Made by a program: the position numbers and the translations under genes
Shown here: piece by piece, positions 1 to 6,923 of the stretch
Layout of the letters: each line of letters opens with the position of its first letter
How positions within the stretch are numbered: the stretch's first letter is position 1
Assembly: GCF_022179345.1 (NCBI RefSeq)
Contig: NZ_BPQR01000075.1
Coordinates: 1-36,854, forward strand
Source: Methylobacterium jeotgali
Lineage (GTDB): Bacteria; Pseudomonadota; Alphaproteobacteria; Rhizobiales; Beijerinckiaceae
Length of the DNA: 36,854 bases
Direction of reading: 5' to 3'
Notes under the pieces: model-generated
Told to the model about the DNA's origin: nothing
The model's input: only the letters and a program-made list of their open reading frames with translations
Database searches by the model: none

Positions 1-2
1 GC

Positions 3-113
3 GCCGCCGGCCTCGCCCTCCAGGAGGCGGGGGTGATCCCCGCCGGCACCGACGTGAAGGCGGCGGTCGACGGGCTGATCGACCCGCAGTTCAACCCCGG
101 CCCGGCGAAGTAG
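3..113 (+). CDS. ABC transporter substrate-binding protein, C-terminal end (partial)
   Basis: The reading frame open from base 3 ends at the TAG at 111-113 and encodes the last 36 residues of a protein ending IDPQFNPGPAK. It lies 47 bp upstream of a permease of the SsuC/NMT1 type in the same direction. That position, and the resemblance to C-termini of NMT1/SsuA-like periplasmic binding proteins, suggest the solute-binding subunit of the same importer. The family call rests mostly on context because only the tail is visible. Confidence 0.55.
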   Translation, partial: AAGLALQEAGVIPAGTDVKAAVDGLIDPQFNPGPAK

Positions 114-135
114 GCCGCGCCCGACTGGCTTTCGC

Positions 136-158
136 CCCGGCCCGTGATAAGGGCCGGG
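136..158 (+). promoter_or_regulatory. Hairpin covering the ribosome binding site of the permease gene
   Basis: CCCGGCCC (136-143) and GGGCCGGG (151-158) are perfect 8-bp arms around a 7-nt loop. The only Shine-Dalgarno-like run before the permease ATG at 161, AAGGG at 149-153, lies partly in the right arm. In mRNA the hairpin could lower permease translation relative to the binding protein, or stabilise the 3' end of the binding-protein message. Function is inferred. Confidence 0.5.
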
Positions 159-160
159 CC

Positions 161-997
161 ATGCCGGCCATGCCCGCTCCCGATGCTCCTCCCCTCGCGG
201 AGGCCGCCAGACCCTCGCCCTCGCGTTGGGGGGCCGGAGGCCGCCTCGCCCTCGGCCTGCTGCTGCCGGTCCTTCTGGCGGTCGGCTGGGAACTGGCGGT
301 GCGCGGGGGCTACGCGCAGGGGCGGCTGCTGCCGCCGCCGAGCCGGATCGGCGCCGCGCTGTGGTCGCTCGCCGCCACGGGCGAACTCTGGACCCACGTC
401 TCCGCGACGCTGCTGCGCGTCGGGCTCGGCTTCGCCTTCGGGTCGGTCGCGGGCATCGCGATGGGCGCGCTCACCGGGACGCTTCCGAGGCTGCGCGATC
501 TCGTGGACCCGAGCCTCCAGGCCCTGCGGGCCGTACCCTCCCTCGCCTGGGTGCCGCTCTTCATCCTCTGGCTCGGCATCCTGGAGACGCCGAAGGTGAC
601 GCTGATCGCGGTCGGCGTGTTCTTTCCCGTCTATGTCGGCGTGGCCGGCGCCATCGCCTCCGTAGACCGCAAGCTGGTGGAGGTGGGGCGCATCTTCCGC
701 CTGTCGCGCACGGCGATGGCCCGGCGCATCCTGCTGCCCGCGGTGCTGCCGGCGACACTCGTGGCGCTGCGCACCGGCCTCGGGCTCGGCTTCCTGTTCG
801 TGGTGGCCGCCGAGCTGATGGGCGCGTCGGAGGGGCTCGGCTACCTGCTCGTCGACGGGCAGCAGTTCAGCAAGCCGGACCAGATCCTCGCCGCGATCAT
901 CGCCTTCGCGCTGCTCGGCAAGCTCGCCGATGCCGGGCTCGTCGCCCTGACGCGGCCGCTGACCGCCTGGCAAGACACCGCCCGCGACACCCTGTGA
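161..997 (+). CDS. ABC transporter permease, SsuC/TauC type
   Basis: This 278-residue inner-membrane permease belongs to the nitrate/sulfonate/taurine group of ABC importers. After a short cytoplasmic N-terminus there is a first membrane segment (about residues 28-45) and several more. The EAA-type coupling loop is visible in the second half (EVGRIFRLSRTAMARRILLP), where the ATPase docks. Length is normal for the family (250-280 aa). The ATG at 161 is preceded by AAGGG at 149-153; ATG 170 is an alternative. The binding protein ends 47 bp upstream. The cognate ATPase is probably the gene at 1742, but two minus-strand genes lie between them, which is unusual. The substrate cannot be read from the sequence; alkanesulfonates, taurine, nitrate and pyrimidine precursors are all used by this family. 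Confidence 0.9.
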   Translation: MPAMPAPDAPPLAEAARPSPSRWGAGGRLALGLLLPVLLAVGWELAVRGGYAQGRLLPPPSRIGAALWSLAATGELWTHVSATLLRVGLGFAFGSVAGIAMGALTGTLPRLRDLVDPSLQALRAVPSLAWVPLFILWLGILETPKVTLIAVGVFFPVYVGVAGAIASVDRKLVEVGRIFRLSRTAMARRILLPAVLPATLVALRTGLGLGFLFVVAAELMGASEGLGYLLVDGQQFSKPDQILAAIIAFALLGKLADAGLVALTRPLTAWQDTARDTL

Positions 998-1003
998 GGG
1001 CGA

Positions 1004-1183
1004 TCAGTCGCGCTCGTCCGCGTGGCGCTTGTCGCGGCCGTCGTCCTGCGACTCGGCATCCGTGACCTGCGGACCGGGACCTTCCACGGGCGGGAACAGT
1101 TGCTCGAGCCCCTGGGCGATGCCGTAGAGCAGCGGGTTGGAGGCGGGGCCGGAGGAGGGCGGAGAGAGGCTCTTCTTGTACAT
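1004..1183 (-). CDS. Small hypothetical protein (59 aa)
   Basis: A 59-residue minus-strand ORF starts at ATG 1183 with AAGG about 9 nt upstream. The protein begins MYKKSLSPPSSG, has a hydrophobic-amphipathic middle (LLYGIAQGLEQLFPPV) and ends in a very acidic/basic tail (ESQDDGRDKRHADERD). It has no signal peptide and I do not recognise a domain. It converges on the permease gene, ending 6 bp beyond that stop. Evidence for coding is the plausible start, the unbroken frame over the whole gap and a protein-like composition. A TTGACA element lies about 80 bp upstream. It is too short for a firm call. Confidence 0.45.
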   Translation of the reverse strand: MYKKSLSPPSSGPASNPLLYGIAQGLEQLFPPVEGPGPQVTDAESQDDGRDKRHADERD

Positions 1184-1237
1184 CGTCTTCAGCCTTGTCG
1201 CCGACGACAGTGGAAATGTCGGCGCGCCGCCCGCAGG

Positions 1238-1266
1238 CGAGCAGGAGGTCTCATGAGACGTGTCAA
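1238..1266 (-). promoter_or_regulatory. Candidate promoter with palindromic spacer for the 59-aa gene
   Basis: On the minus strand a perfect TTGACA (1266-1261) is followed after 17 nt by TGCTCG (1243-1238), a poor -10. The spacer contains the 12-bp palindrome GTCTCATGAGAC (1248-1259), placed like an operator. The TTGACA is seen; promoter and operator roles are inferred. Confidence 0.3.
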
Positions 1267-1345
1267 TGCGGCACGGAGATATTGGTTTCCGCAGAAGACG
1301 CAGAGCTGATCGCCCGTGACGGCAGGACCTCGCAGGGCCACATCC

Positions 1346-1615
1346 TCAGCCGCGGGCGCGCAGCACCGTCTCTGCCGGCAAGGAGCAGCGCAGGGGCGTC
1401 ACGGTCATCACGACGGAGCTGGGGCAGACCCGCCGGCAGCCCAGCGCCGCCTCGATCTGGTCCCGCCCGCAGGACTCGACGAAGCAGAACTGCCCGAGGT
1501 CCTCGCAGCGGGCGAGGAAGCGCCCCTCGGGGACGAGACGGGCCGGTTCGGCGGCCGATGCCGGCCCGCAGAGGGTGGCGAGGAGCAGGGCCGCGAGGCC
1601 GATCGGGCGTGGCAC
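1346..1615 (-). CDS. Small secreted cysteine-rich protein
   Basis: The 89-residue product has a clear Sec signal peptide (MPRPIGLAALLLATLCGPASA, cut before AEPARL), giving a mature protein of about 68 residues. The mature part holds six cysteines, enough for three disulfides, and its pattern (C-6-C-4-C-10-C-3-C-12-C) suggests a compact periplasmic or secreted fold. I do not recognise the family. It lies on the minus strand between the permease and ATPase genes of the importer and is divergent from the ATPase. A longer overlapping minus-strand frame (1263-1631) lacks a signal peptide and protein-like composition and was discarded. Confidence 0.7.
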   Translation of the reverse strand: MPRPIGLAALLLATLCGPASAAEPARLVPEGRFLARCEDLGQFCFVESCGRDQIEAALGCRRVCPSSVVMTVTPLRCSLPAETVLRARG

Positions 1616-1741
1616 GGTCCGAACTCCTCATGCGCGGCGGACACGGGTGACGGCTTCTCTACCACTGGCCCGCCGCGACCGCCTATGGCATCTGCGCGAC
1701 ACCGGCTCCGGCCGGGCCCGACATTCGACCGTGGAGGCGGC

Positions 1742-2521
1742 GTGCTCGACGTCAGCGATCTCTCCAAGACCTACGCGGACGGCACGCGGGCGCTGACCGG
1801 CATCGAGCTGCATGTGCCGGCCGGCGAGATCGTGGCCCTCGTCGGCGGCTCCGGCTGCGGCAAGACCACGCTTCTGCGCCTCGTCGCCGGCCTCGACCGG
1901 CCGAGCACCGGCTCGATCCGCCTCGACGGCGAGGCGATCACCGCGCCCCACCCCTATGTCGGCCTCGTCTTCCAGGAGCCGCGCCTGCTGCCCTGGCTCA
2001 GCGTCGCCGACAATGTCGGCTTCGGGCTCGCCGCCCTGCCCGCGGGGGAGCGTCGGGCCCGCGTCGCCCACGCGCTGGAGCGGGTCGGCCTCTCGGCCCA
2101 TGCGGAGCGCTGGCCGCGGGAGCTCTCCGGCGGGCAGCAGCAACGGGTCTCGATCGCCCGCGCCTTCGTGGCGAACCCGCGGGTGCTGCTCCTCGACGAG
2201 CCGTTCTCGGCCCTCGACGCCTTCACCCGGCGCGACCTCCACGGGCACCTGCTGGCGCTCTGGGCGGAGACGAAGCCGACGATCCTCATCGTCACCCACG
2301 ACGTGTCGGAGGCCGTGGCCCTCGCCGACCGCGCGGTGGTGATGCGGCCCTCGCCGGGCCGCCTCGACGACACCGTGCCGCTGAGCCTGAGCCGCCCCCG
2401 CGACCCGGCCTCCGCGCCCTCCGAGGCGGCGGTGCGGCGCATCCTCGCCGCTCTCGACCGGTCGCTCCGGCCCCCCGGTCCGGCGGTGGCGGCGCCCGCC
2501 GAGGGCGCGGCCTGGTGGTAG
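1742..2521 (+). CDS. ABC transporter ATP-binding protein, SsuB/TauB type
   Basis: This is the cytoplasmic ATPase of a nitrate/sulfonate-type importer, 259 aa from the GTG at 1742. Walker A (GGSGCGKT, about residues 36-43), Q-loop (VFQEPRLLPW), signature (LSGGQQQR), Walker B (RVLLLDEPF) and the switch histidine (VTHD) are all present, so it should be active. GGAGG at 1733-1737 lies 4 nt before this GTG, a little close. An in-frame ATG at 1685 would add 19 residues but has no ribosome binding site. The frame remains open upstream to 1316, but that part does not look like protein. It most likely serves the permease at 161, the only other ABC subunit nearby. Confidence 0.9.
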   Translation: MLDVSDLSKTYADGTRALTGIELHVPAGEIVALVGGSGCGKTTLLRLVAGLDRPSTGSIRLDGEAITAPHPYVGLVFQEPRLLPWLSVADNVGFGLAALPAGERRARVAHALERVGLSAHAERWPRELSGGQQQRVSIARAFVANPRVLLLDEPFSALDAFTRRDLHGHLLALWAETKPTILIVTHDVSEAVALADRAVVMRPSPGRLDDTVPLSLSRPRDPASAPSEAAVRRILAALDRSLRPPGPAVAAPAEGAAWW

Positions 2522-2597
2522 GGCGCGGTTGAGATCGCACGGCCGGCGCGCTACCGGCCCCTGCGACGACTTGAAGATCACACGAGGAGACGACCCC

Positions 2598-3107
2598 ATG
2601 GACGCCACCGAACTGCGCGCCCTCCAGGCCCCGCTCAAGGACCAGTACCGCGCCGCGCCCGACTCCGCCGTCATCACCCTGAAGGCCAGGGGCACCCTCG
2701 ACGACACCAAGATCGCCTGCAAGGTCGAGACCGGCCGGGCGCTCGCGGTCGCGGGCCTGCACCCGGCCACCGGCGGCACCGGGGCGGAGCTGTGCTCGGG
2801 CGACATGCTGCTCGAGGCGCTGGTGGCCTGCGCCGGCGTCTCGCTCAAGGCCGTGGCGACCGCCCTCGACATCCCGCTGCGGGCCGGGACCGTCAGCGCC
2901 GAGGGCGATCTCGACTTCCGCGGGACGCTCGGCGTCGACCGGGAGGCGCCGGTCGGATTCCGGGCGATCCGCCTGGCGTTCGATCTCGACACCGACGCGC
3001 CCCAGGAGAAGCTCGACCAGCTCCTCAAGCTCACCGAGCGCTACTGCGTCGTCTTCCAGACGCTCAACCGCAAGCCCGAGCTGGCGGTGAGCGCCACCCG
3101 CGCCTGA
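2598..3107 (+). CDS. OsmC family protein
   Basis: The 169-residue protein matches the OsmC/Ohr superfamily, homodimers that reduce organic hydroperoxides through two cysteines. The first conserved Cys lies in the helix segment LEALVACAGVSLKAVA and the second in ERYCVVFQTL near the C-terminus, the usual spacing. GAGGAGA ends about 7 nt before ATG 2598, fixing the start. The gene begins 76 bp after the ABC ATPase in the same direction and may share its transcript. A strong hairpin follows the stop. Peroxide or acyl-hydroperoxide reduction is the family role; the substrate here is unknown. Confidence 0.88.
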   Translation: MDATELRALQAPLKDQYRAAPDSAVITLKARGTLDDTKIACKVETGRALAVAGLHPATGGTGAELCSGDMLLEALVACAGVSLKAVATALDIPLRAGTVSAEGDLDFRGTLGVDREAPVGFRAIRLAFDLDTDAPQEKLDQLLKLTERYCVVFQTLNRKPELAVSATRA

Positions 3108-3115
3108 ACGCGCAA

Positions 3116-3146
3116 GGGGCCGGGCATCCTCACGATGCCCGGCCCC
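3116..3146. terminator. Strong hairpin between convergent genes
   Basis: GGGGCCGGGCATC (3116-3128) pairs perfectly with GATGCCCGGCCCC (3134-3146) around a 5-nt loop. It begins 9 nt after the osmC-like stop and lies before the end of the convergent gene at 3186. No U-tract follows on either strand, so termination may be inefficient or the hairpin may protect the 3' end. Confidence 0.6.
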
Positions 3147-3185
3147 TGAAGGCGAAGCGATGGTGCCCGTGCCGGGCGGACGCCG

Positions 3186-3455
3186 CTACCGGCGCGGGCC
3201 GCCGGCGGTGTCGCCGTACTGCGGCACGACGCGCTCGGGCTGCTCGGCGTTGCTGCCCTTGGCGGAGGCGTCGATGCCCCGGCGGGCGATCGAGCCCGTG
3301 GCGAGGTCGTCGTAGTAGCCGGCCTGAGGCGCGGCCTCGACCCGACCCACGCGCGCCGTCGAGAGCGTGTCGAGGCTCTGGGCGAGGGCGGAGGCCGTCG
3401 GGGCGGCGGCGAGGAAGGAGGCCGCGAGAAGCGCGGCGGGAAGGCGGATCGTCAT
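3186..3455 (-). CDS. Small secreted hypothetical protein
   Basis: The 89-residue product starts at ATG 3455, preceded by AAAGGA at 8 nt. The frame is open further upstream, but the signal peptide (MTIRLPAALLAASFLAAAPTASALA, cut before QSLDTL) begins here. The mature part is about 64 residues, polar, with no cysteine, rich in Ala, Gly and charged residues (GYYDDLATGSIARRGIDASAKGS). I know no function. It is probably periplasmic. An 8-bp inverted repeat (CCGAGAAG/CTTCTCGG, 3482-3504) lies in its upstream region. It converges on the OsmC-like gene. Confidence 0.75.
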   Translation of the reverse strand: MTIRLPAALLAASFLAAAPTASALAQSLDTLSTARVGRVEAAPQAGYYDDLATGSIARRGIDASAKGSNAEQPERVVPQYGDTAGGPRR

Positions 3456-3604
3456 GATCGTGGTCCTTTCTTGGCGCGGCCCCGAGAAGACGCATCCTTC
3501 TCGGATGTGACGAAGACGCCGGGCCGCCTTTTCTGTCGTGAGCCGGATATGGGTTCGCTCCGGGGGGCGTCGTGTGCGCTCCCGCACGGACGCATCGCCT
3601 CACG

Positions 3605-3631
3605 AAAAAGGGCCGGTCTGCGCCGGCCCTT
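3605..3631 (-). terminator. Rho-independent terminator of the MFS gene
   Basis: On the minus strand AAGGGCCGG (3631-3623) and CCGGCCCTT (3616-3608) form a 9-bp stem with a 6-nt loop, continuing into a run of five T (3609-3605). It starts 28 bp beyond the MFS stop at 3659, in the right orientation. Confidence 0.85.
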
Positions 3632-3658
3632 CTTCCCCGTTCTCGGATGCCGCGCGCC

Positions 3659-4948
3659 TCAGCTCAGCGCCGGCCGCCGCACCGGTTCGATCCCCACGCT
3701 CTCCGCGCCGTTCACGCCAAGCCAGCGGCGCCGGGCCGGTTTCAGGACGAAGTAGGCGAGCACCGCGGTGATCAGGTCGAGGACGATGGCGATGCTGAAC
3801 ACCGGGATCCAGCTTCCGGCGGACGCGTAGATCATCGCCGCGACGGGGCCGCCGAGCAGCGAGCCGACGCCCTGCGCCATGTAGAGGAAGCCGTAGTTGG
3901 TGGTGGCGTGCTTGGTGCCGAAGGTGTCGGTGAGCGTCGAGGGGAACAGCGAGAAGATCTCGCCCCAGGCGAAGAACACGACGCCCGAGAGCAGCGCGAA
4001 GGCGTAGGGGTTCTCGCGCCACACCAGCAGGCAGACGATCGCCACCGCCTCGAGCGCGAAGGCCACCGCCATGGTGTTCTCGCGGCCGTAGTGATCCGAG
4101 ACCCAGCCGAAGAAGGGCCGCGTCAGGCCGTTGGTGATGCGGTCGAAGGTCAGCGCGAAGGGCAGCGCCGCGAAGCCGAACACGAGGGCGTCGGCGACCC
4201 CGAAGTCGCGGGCGAAGGAGGCGAACTGGGCGACGACCATGAGCCCGCCCGTCGACATCATCGTCATCATCAGGAACATCAGCCAGAACAGCGGCGTCCT
4301 GAGCATCTCGGCGGGCGCGGTGTCGCGGGCGGCGCTCGCGGTGCGGCCGGGGGGCACGGGCACGATCTCGCTCGGCTTCGGCGAGCGCAGGCCGAGCGCG
4401 GCGAGGAAGCCGATGGCGCCGAGGATCAGGCCGAACACGAGCAGCGTGTGCCGGAAGCCGGAGGCCGCGATCATGTCGGAGATCGGGAAGGTGGTGCCGA
4501 TGGCGCCCATGCCGTAGCCCGCCGCGACCACGCCCACCGCGAAGCCGCGCCGGTCGGGGAACCAGCGCACCATCAGCCCGACGATGCCGACATAGACGAT
4601 GCCGGTGCCGAGCCCGCAGAGCAGGCCGTAGCTGGCGTAGAGGCCGAACAGGCTCTCCGAATACGAGGCGGCGACCCAGCCGAGGCCGCTCATGGCGGCG
4701 CCCGCCGCGATCAGGAGCTTGGGGCTGAAGCGGTCGAGGAGCCAGCCCTGCACCGGCGAGAAGAACGTCTGCAGCACGATCACGATGGTGAAGGTGACCT
4801 GCACCGCCGCGAGCGAGGCGCCCGTCGCCGTCTGGAAGGGTTTGACGAAGAGCGTCCAGACGTATTGCGGGCTCGAGATCGTCATCATGACGATGAGCCC
4901 GAGAAGCAGCTGAACCCAGCGGGTTCGGTTCGACGCGACGGTATCCAT
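3659..4948 (-). CDS. MFS transporter, oxalate/formate antiporter (OxlT) family
   Basis: A 429-residue, 12-helix major facilitator carrier. The N-terminal PQYVWTLFVKPF and AAVQVTFTIVIVLQTFFSPVQG and the later NGLTRPFFGWVSDHYGREN are hallmarks of the OxlT group. In Oxalobacter OxlT, Arg272 and Lys355 bind oxalate. By my alignment from memory Arg272 corresponds to Arg277 here, but Lys355 corresponds to Gln359 (NYGFLYMAQG), so the substrate may be a monocarboxylate or another anion. Start at ATG 4948 follows GGAG at 7 nt and skips 21 upstream residues that do not fit the family. It lies 121 bp downstream of the GGT-family gene on the same strand and ends in a clear terminator. Confidence 0.88.
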   Translation of the reverse strand: MDTVASNRTRWVQLLLGLIVMMTISSPQYVWTLFVKPFQTATGASLAAVQVTFTIVIVLQTFFSPVQGWLLDRFSPKLLIAAGAAMSGLGWVAASYSESLFGLYASYGLLCGLGTGIVYVGIVGLMVRWFPDRRGFAVGVVAAGYGMGAIGTTFPISDMIAASGFRHTLLVFGLILGAIGFLAALGLRSPKPSEIVPVPPGRTASAARDTAPAEMLRTPLFWLMFLMMTMMSTGGLMVVAQFASFARDFGVADALVFGFAALPFALTFDRITNGLTRPFFGWVSDHYGRENTMAVAFALEAVAIVCLLVWRENPYAFALLSGVVFFAWGEIFSLFPSTLTDTFGTKHATTNYGFLYMAQGVGSLLGGPVAAMIYASAGSWIPVFSIAIVLDLITAVLAYFVLKPARRRWLGVNGAESVGIEPVRRPALS

Positions 4949-4952
4949 GATA

Positions 4953-4969
4953 CGCTCCGTGAGGGAGCG
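4953..4969 (-). promoter_or_regulatory. Hairpin overlapping the MFS ribosome binding site
   Basis: CGCTCC (4953-4958) and GGAGCG (4964-4969) form a 6-bp stem with a 5-nt loop. On the minus strand the MFS Shine-Dalgarno GGAG (4958-4955) lies in one arm, so translation may be damped. Role inferred. Confidence 0.35.
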
Positions 4970-4996
4970 CGGTGGAACGCAACGACCGCGCCAGGA

Positions 4997-5010
4997 TGAA
5001 TCCCGATTCA
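4997..5010 (-). promoter_or_regulatory. Operator-like inverted repeat upstream of the MFS gene
   Basis: TGAATC-CC-GATTCA is a perfect 6-bp inverted repeat with a 2-bp spacer, AT-rich against GC-rich surroundings, about 50 bp upstream of the MFS start. It resembles a dimeric repressor site. No regulator gene is adjacent. Confidence 0.3.
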
Positions 5011-5069
5011 ATCTGGGCGGGCAGTTTTCGATCCGGGTGTGCCGGAACCGCCGCGCGCCCGGCCGTGGC

Positions 5070-6668
5070 TCACAGGCCCTCGGCGCCGCCGTCCGAGCGG
5101 GGATCGTGCATCGCCTCGATGCGGCTGTCGCGTGGGTGGCGCACCAGCATCCCGGCGTGTCCCAGGGAGTCGATATAGGCGCCGCCGAGCTCCTCGATCT
5201 CGTGGCCCATCCGCCGCAGCGCCTCGATGCAGGCGGGATCGAAGCGGTCCTCGACCTTCACGGAGAGCGAGGGCGCCCCCCATGTACGCCCGTAGAGGAG
5301 GCGCGGCGCATCGACGGCCTCGGCCACCGACATCCCGTAATCGGCGTAGCGGGCGAAGATCTGGGCCTGGAACTGCGGCTGCCCGTCCCCGCCCATGGAG
5401 CCGTAGGCCATCACGCGCCCGTCGTCGAAGGCGGCCAGCGCCGGGATCAGGGTGTGGAAGGGGCGTCGCCCCGGCTCCAGCGGGTTCACGGCGGCGGGGT
5501 CGAGGGAGAAGGACATGCCCCGGTTCTGCCAGCAGATGCCGGTTCCCGGCAGCACCGTTCCGGAGCCGTACTCCCAGTAGACCGACTGGATGTAGGAGAC
5601 GGCGTTGCCCTCCCCGTCGATCGCGCCCATCCAGACGGTGTCGCCGGCATCGGGATCGCGCAGCGGCACCCGCGCCGCCCGGTCCATCGTGATCAGCGCG
5701 GCCTCCCGGTCGAGACGCTCGGGAGTCAGGAAGGAGGCCGGGTCGGCGCGCAGGCGGTCGAAGTCGGTCACCACCCGGTCGCGGATGGCGAAGGCGCGCT
5801 TCGTGGCCTCGATCAGCCCGTGATAATGGGCCGTGCTCTCCGCCGCGCGGATGTTCAGCCGGTCGAACAGGCCGAGGATCAGGAGCGCGGCGAGCCCCTG
5901 GGTGGGCGGCGGGAAGTTGAAGAGCTGCGCGTCCCGGCGGCGGATCGAGAGCGGGGCCCGCTCGCGGGCGGCGTAGGCCTCGAGGTCCGCCCGCGTCACC
6001 GGGGCGCCGAGGCGCTCCAGGTCGGCAGCGATCTCGCGGCCGACATCGCCCCGGTAGAAGTCGTTGAGCCCGGCATGGGCCAGCTGCTCCAGGGTCGCGG
6101 CGAGCTTCGGAAGCGCCCGGACCTCGCCCGCCGGATACGGCTTGCCCTCCTTGAGGAAGGTTGCGGAAAAGTTCGGGGCGTCGTGGAGCGTGTCGAGCTC
6201 CGGCAGCACGTAGCGCGCCTCGGAGGCGGAGACCGGTACGCCCTCGCGGGCATGGCGGATCGCGTCGGCGAGCAGCGTCGGGAGCGGCAGGCGGCCGCCG
6301 AGCGAGCGGGCGTAGTCGAGGGCGAGGCGCCAGCCGCCGACGGCGCCGGCCACGGTCACGGCGGCGTCGGGCCCGCGGGACGGGATCGCCTCGAACCCCT
6401 TCTCCCGGTAGCGCGCGCGGGTCGCGAGGCGTCCGGCGGGGCCGCAGGCCTCGAAGCCGCGCACCCGGCCGCTCCTGTCGCGCACCAGCCAGAAGCCGTC
6501 GCCGCCGATGCCGTTCATGTGCGGGTAGACGACGGCGATGGCGGCGGCCATCGCCACCATGGCCTCGACGGCGTTGCCGCCCTGCGCGAGCACCGTCTGC
6601 CCCGCCTTCGCGGCGAGGCTGTGGGGCGCGGCGACGGCGGCGGAGGCGAAGACGGGGGTCTCGGGCAT
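5070..6668 (-). CDS. Gamma-glutamyltransferase family (oxamate amidohydrolase-like) enzyme
   Basis: The 532-residue protein is an N-terminal nucleophile hydrolase of the GGT family, which matures by self-cleavage before a catalytic Thr. The signature GGNAVEAMVAMAAA is at residues 30-43 and GGDG at 55-58. The likely nucleophile is Thr344 in GDTVWMG, where classical GGTs have TTH. GICWQNRGMSFSL in place of the GGT substrate loop resembles the YwrD/HpxW branch; HpxW of Klebsiella hydrolyses oxamate to oxalate. There is no signal peptide, so it is probably cytoplasmic, unlike E. coli GGT. AAGG lies 5 nt before ATG 6668. The OxlT-type carrier follows in the same direction, which makes an oxamate/oxalate-like route worth considering. 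Confidence 0.85.
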   Translation of the reverse strand: MPETPVFASAAVAAPHSLAAKAGQTVLAQGGNAVEAMVAMAAAIAVVYPHMNGIGGDGFWLVRDRSGRVRGFEACGPAGRLATRARYREKGFEAIPSRGPDAAVTVAGAVGGWRLALDYARSLGGRLPLPTLLADAIRHAREGVPVSASEARYVLPELDTLHDAPNFSATFLKEGKPYPAGEVRALPKLAATLEQLAHAGLNDFYRGDVGREIAADLERLGAPVTRADLEAYAARERAPLSIRRRDAQLFNFPPPTQGLAALLILGLFDRLNIRAAESTAHYHGLIEATKRAFAIRDRVVTDFDRLRADPASFLTPERLDREAALITMDRAARVPLRDPDAGDTVWMGAIDGEGNAVSYIQSVYWEYGSGTVLPGTGICWQNRGMSFSLDPAAVNPLEPGRRPFHTLIPALAAFDDGRVMAYGSMGGDGQPQFQAQIFARYADYGMSVAEAVDAPRLLYGRTWGAPSLSVKVEDRFDPACIEALRRMGHEIEELGGAYIDSLGHAGMLVRHPRDSRIEAMHDPRSDGGAEGL

Positions 6669-6923
6669 GGGACCTTGGACGGAATCTGAGGGGCGTTCGG
6701 CGCACGTCGAGAGGCGTGGCGCGAAGGGCCGAAGGGTGCAAGAGGCAGGCCCCGGCCTTTAGCGCCCGCGCCGGTGCCGATGCAAACCGGTGACGGGACG
6801 CCGCGAAAACGCCGATCCGGCGGTGGCGCTGCGCCGGTCTCGATCGCGCCGTGCTAGAGCCTGAGGCCATCCGGCCGGCGGAGCGCGCATGTCCCGTCCC
6901 CTCGATATCCTGGCAGGGAACCC

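Noticed and set aside
1253..1309. 18-codon plus-strand ORF (MRRVNAARRYWFPQKTQS) with AGGAGG just upstream
   Set aside because: The ribosome site is good, but the frame is very short, antisense to a probable promoter region, precedes no plus-strand gene closely, and the AGGAGG overlaps the palindrome, so chance is likely.
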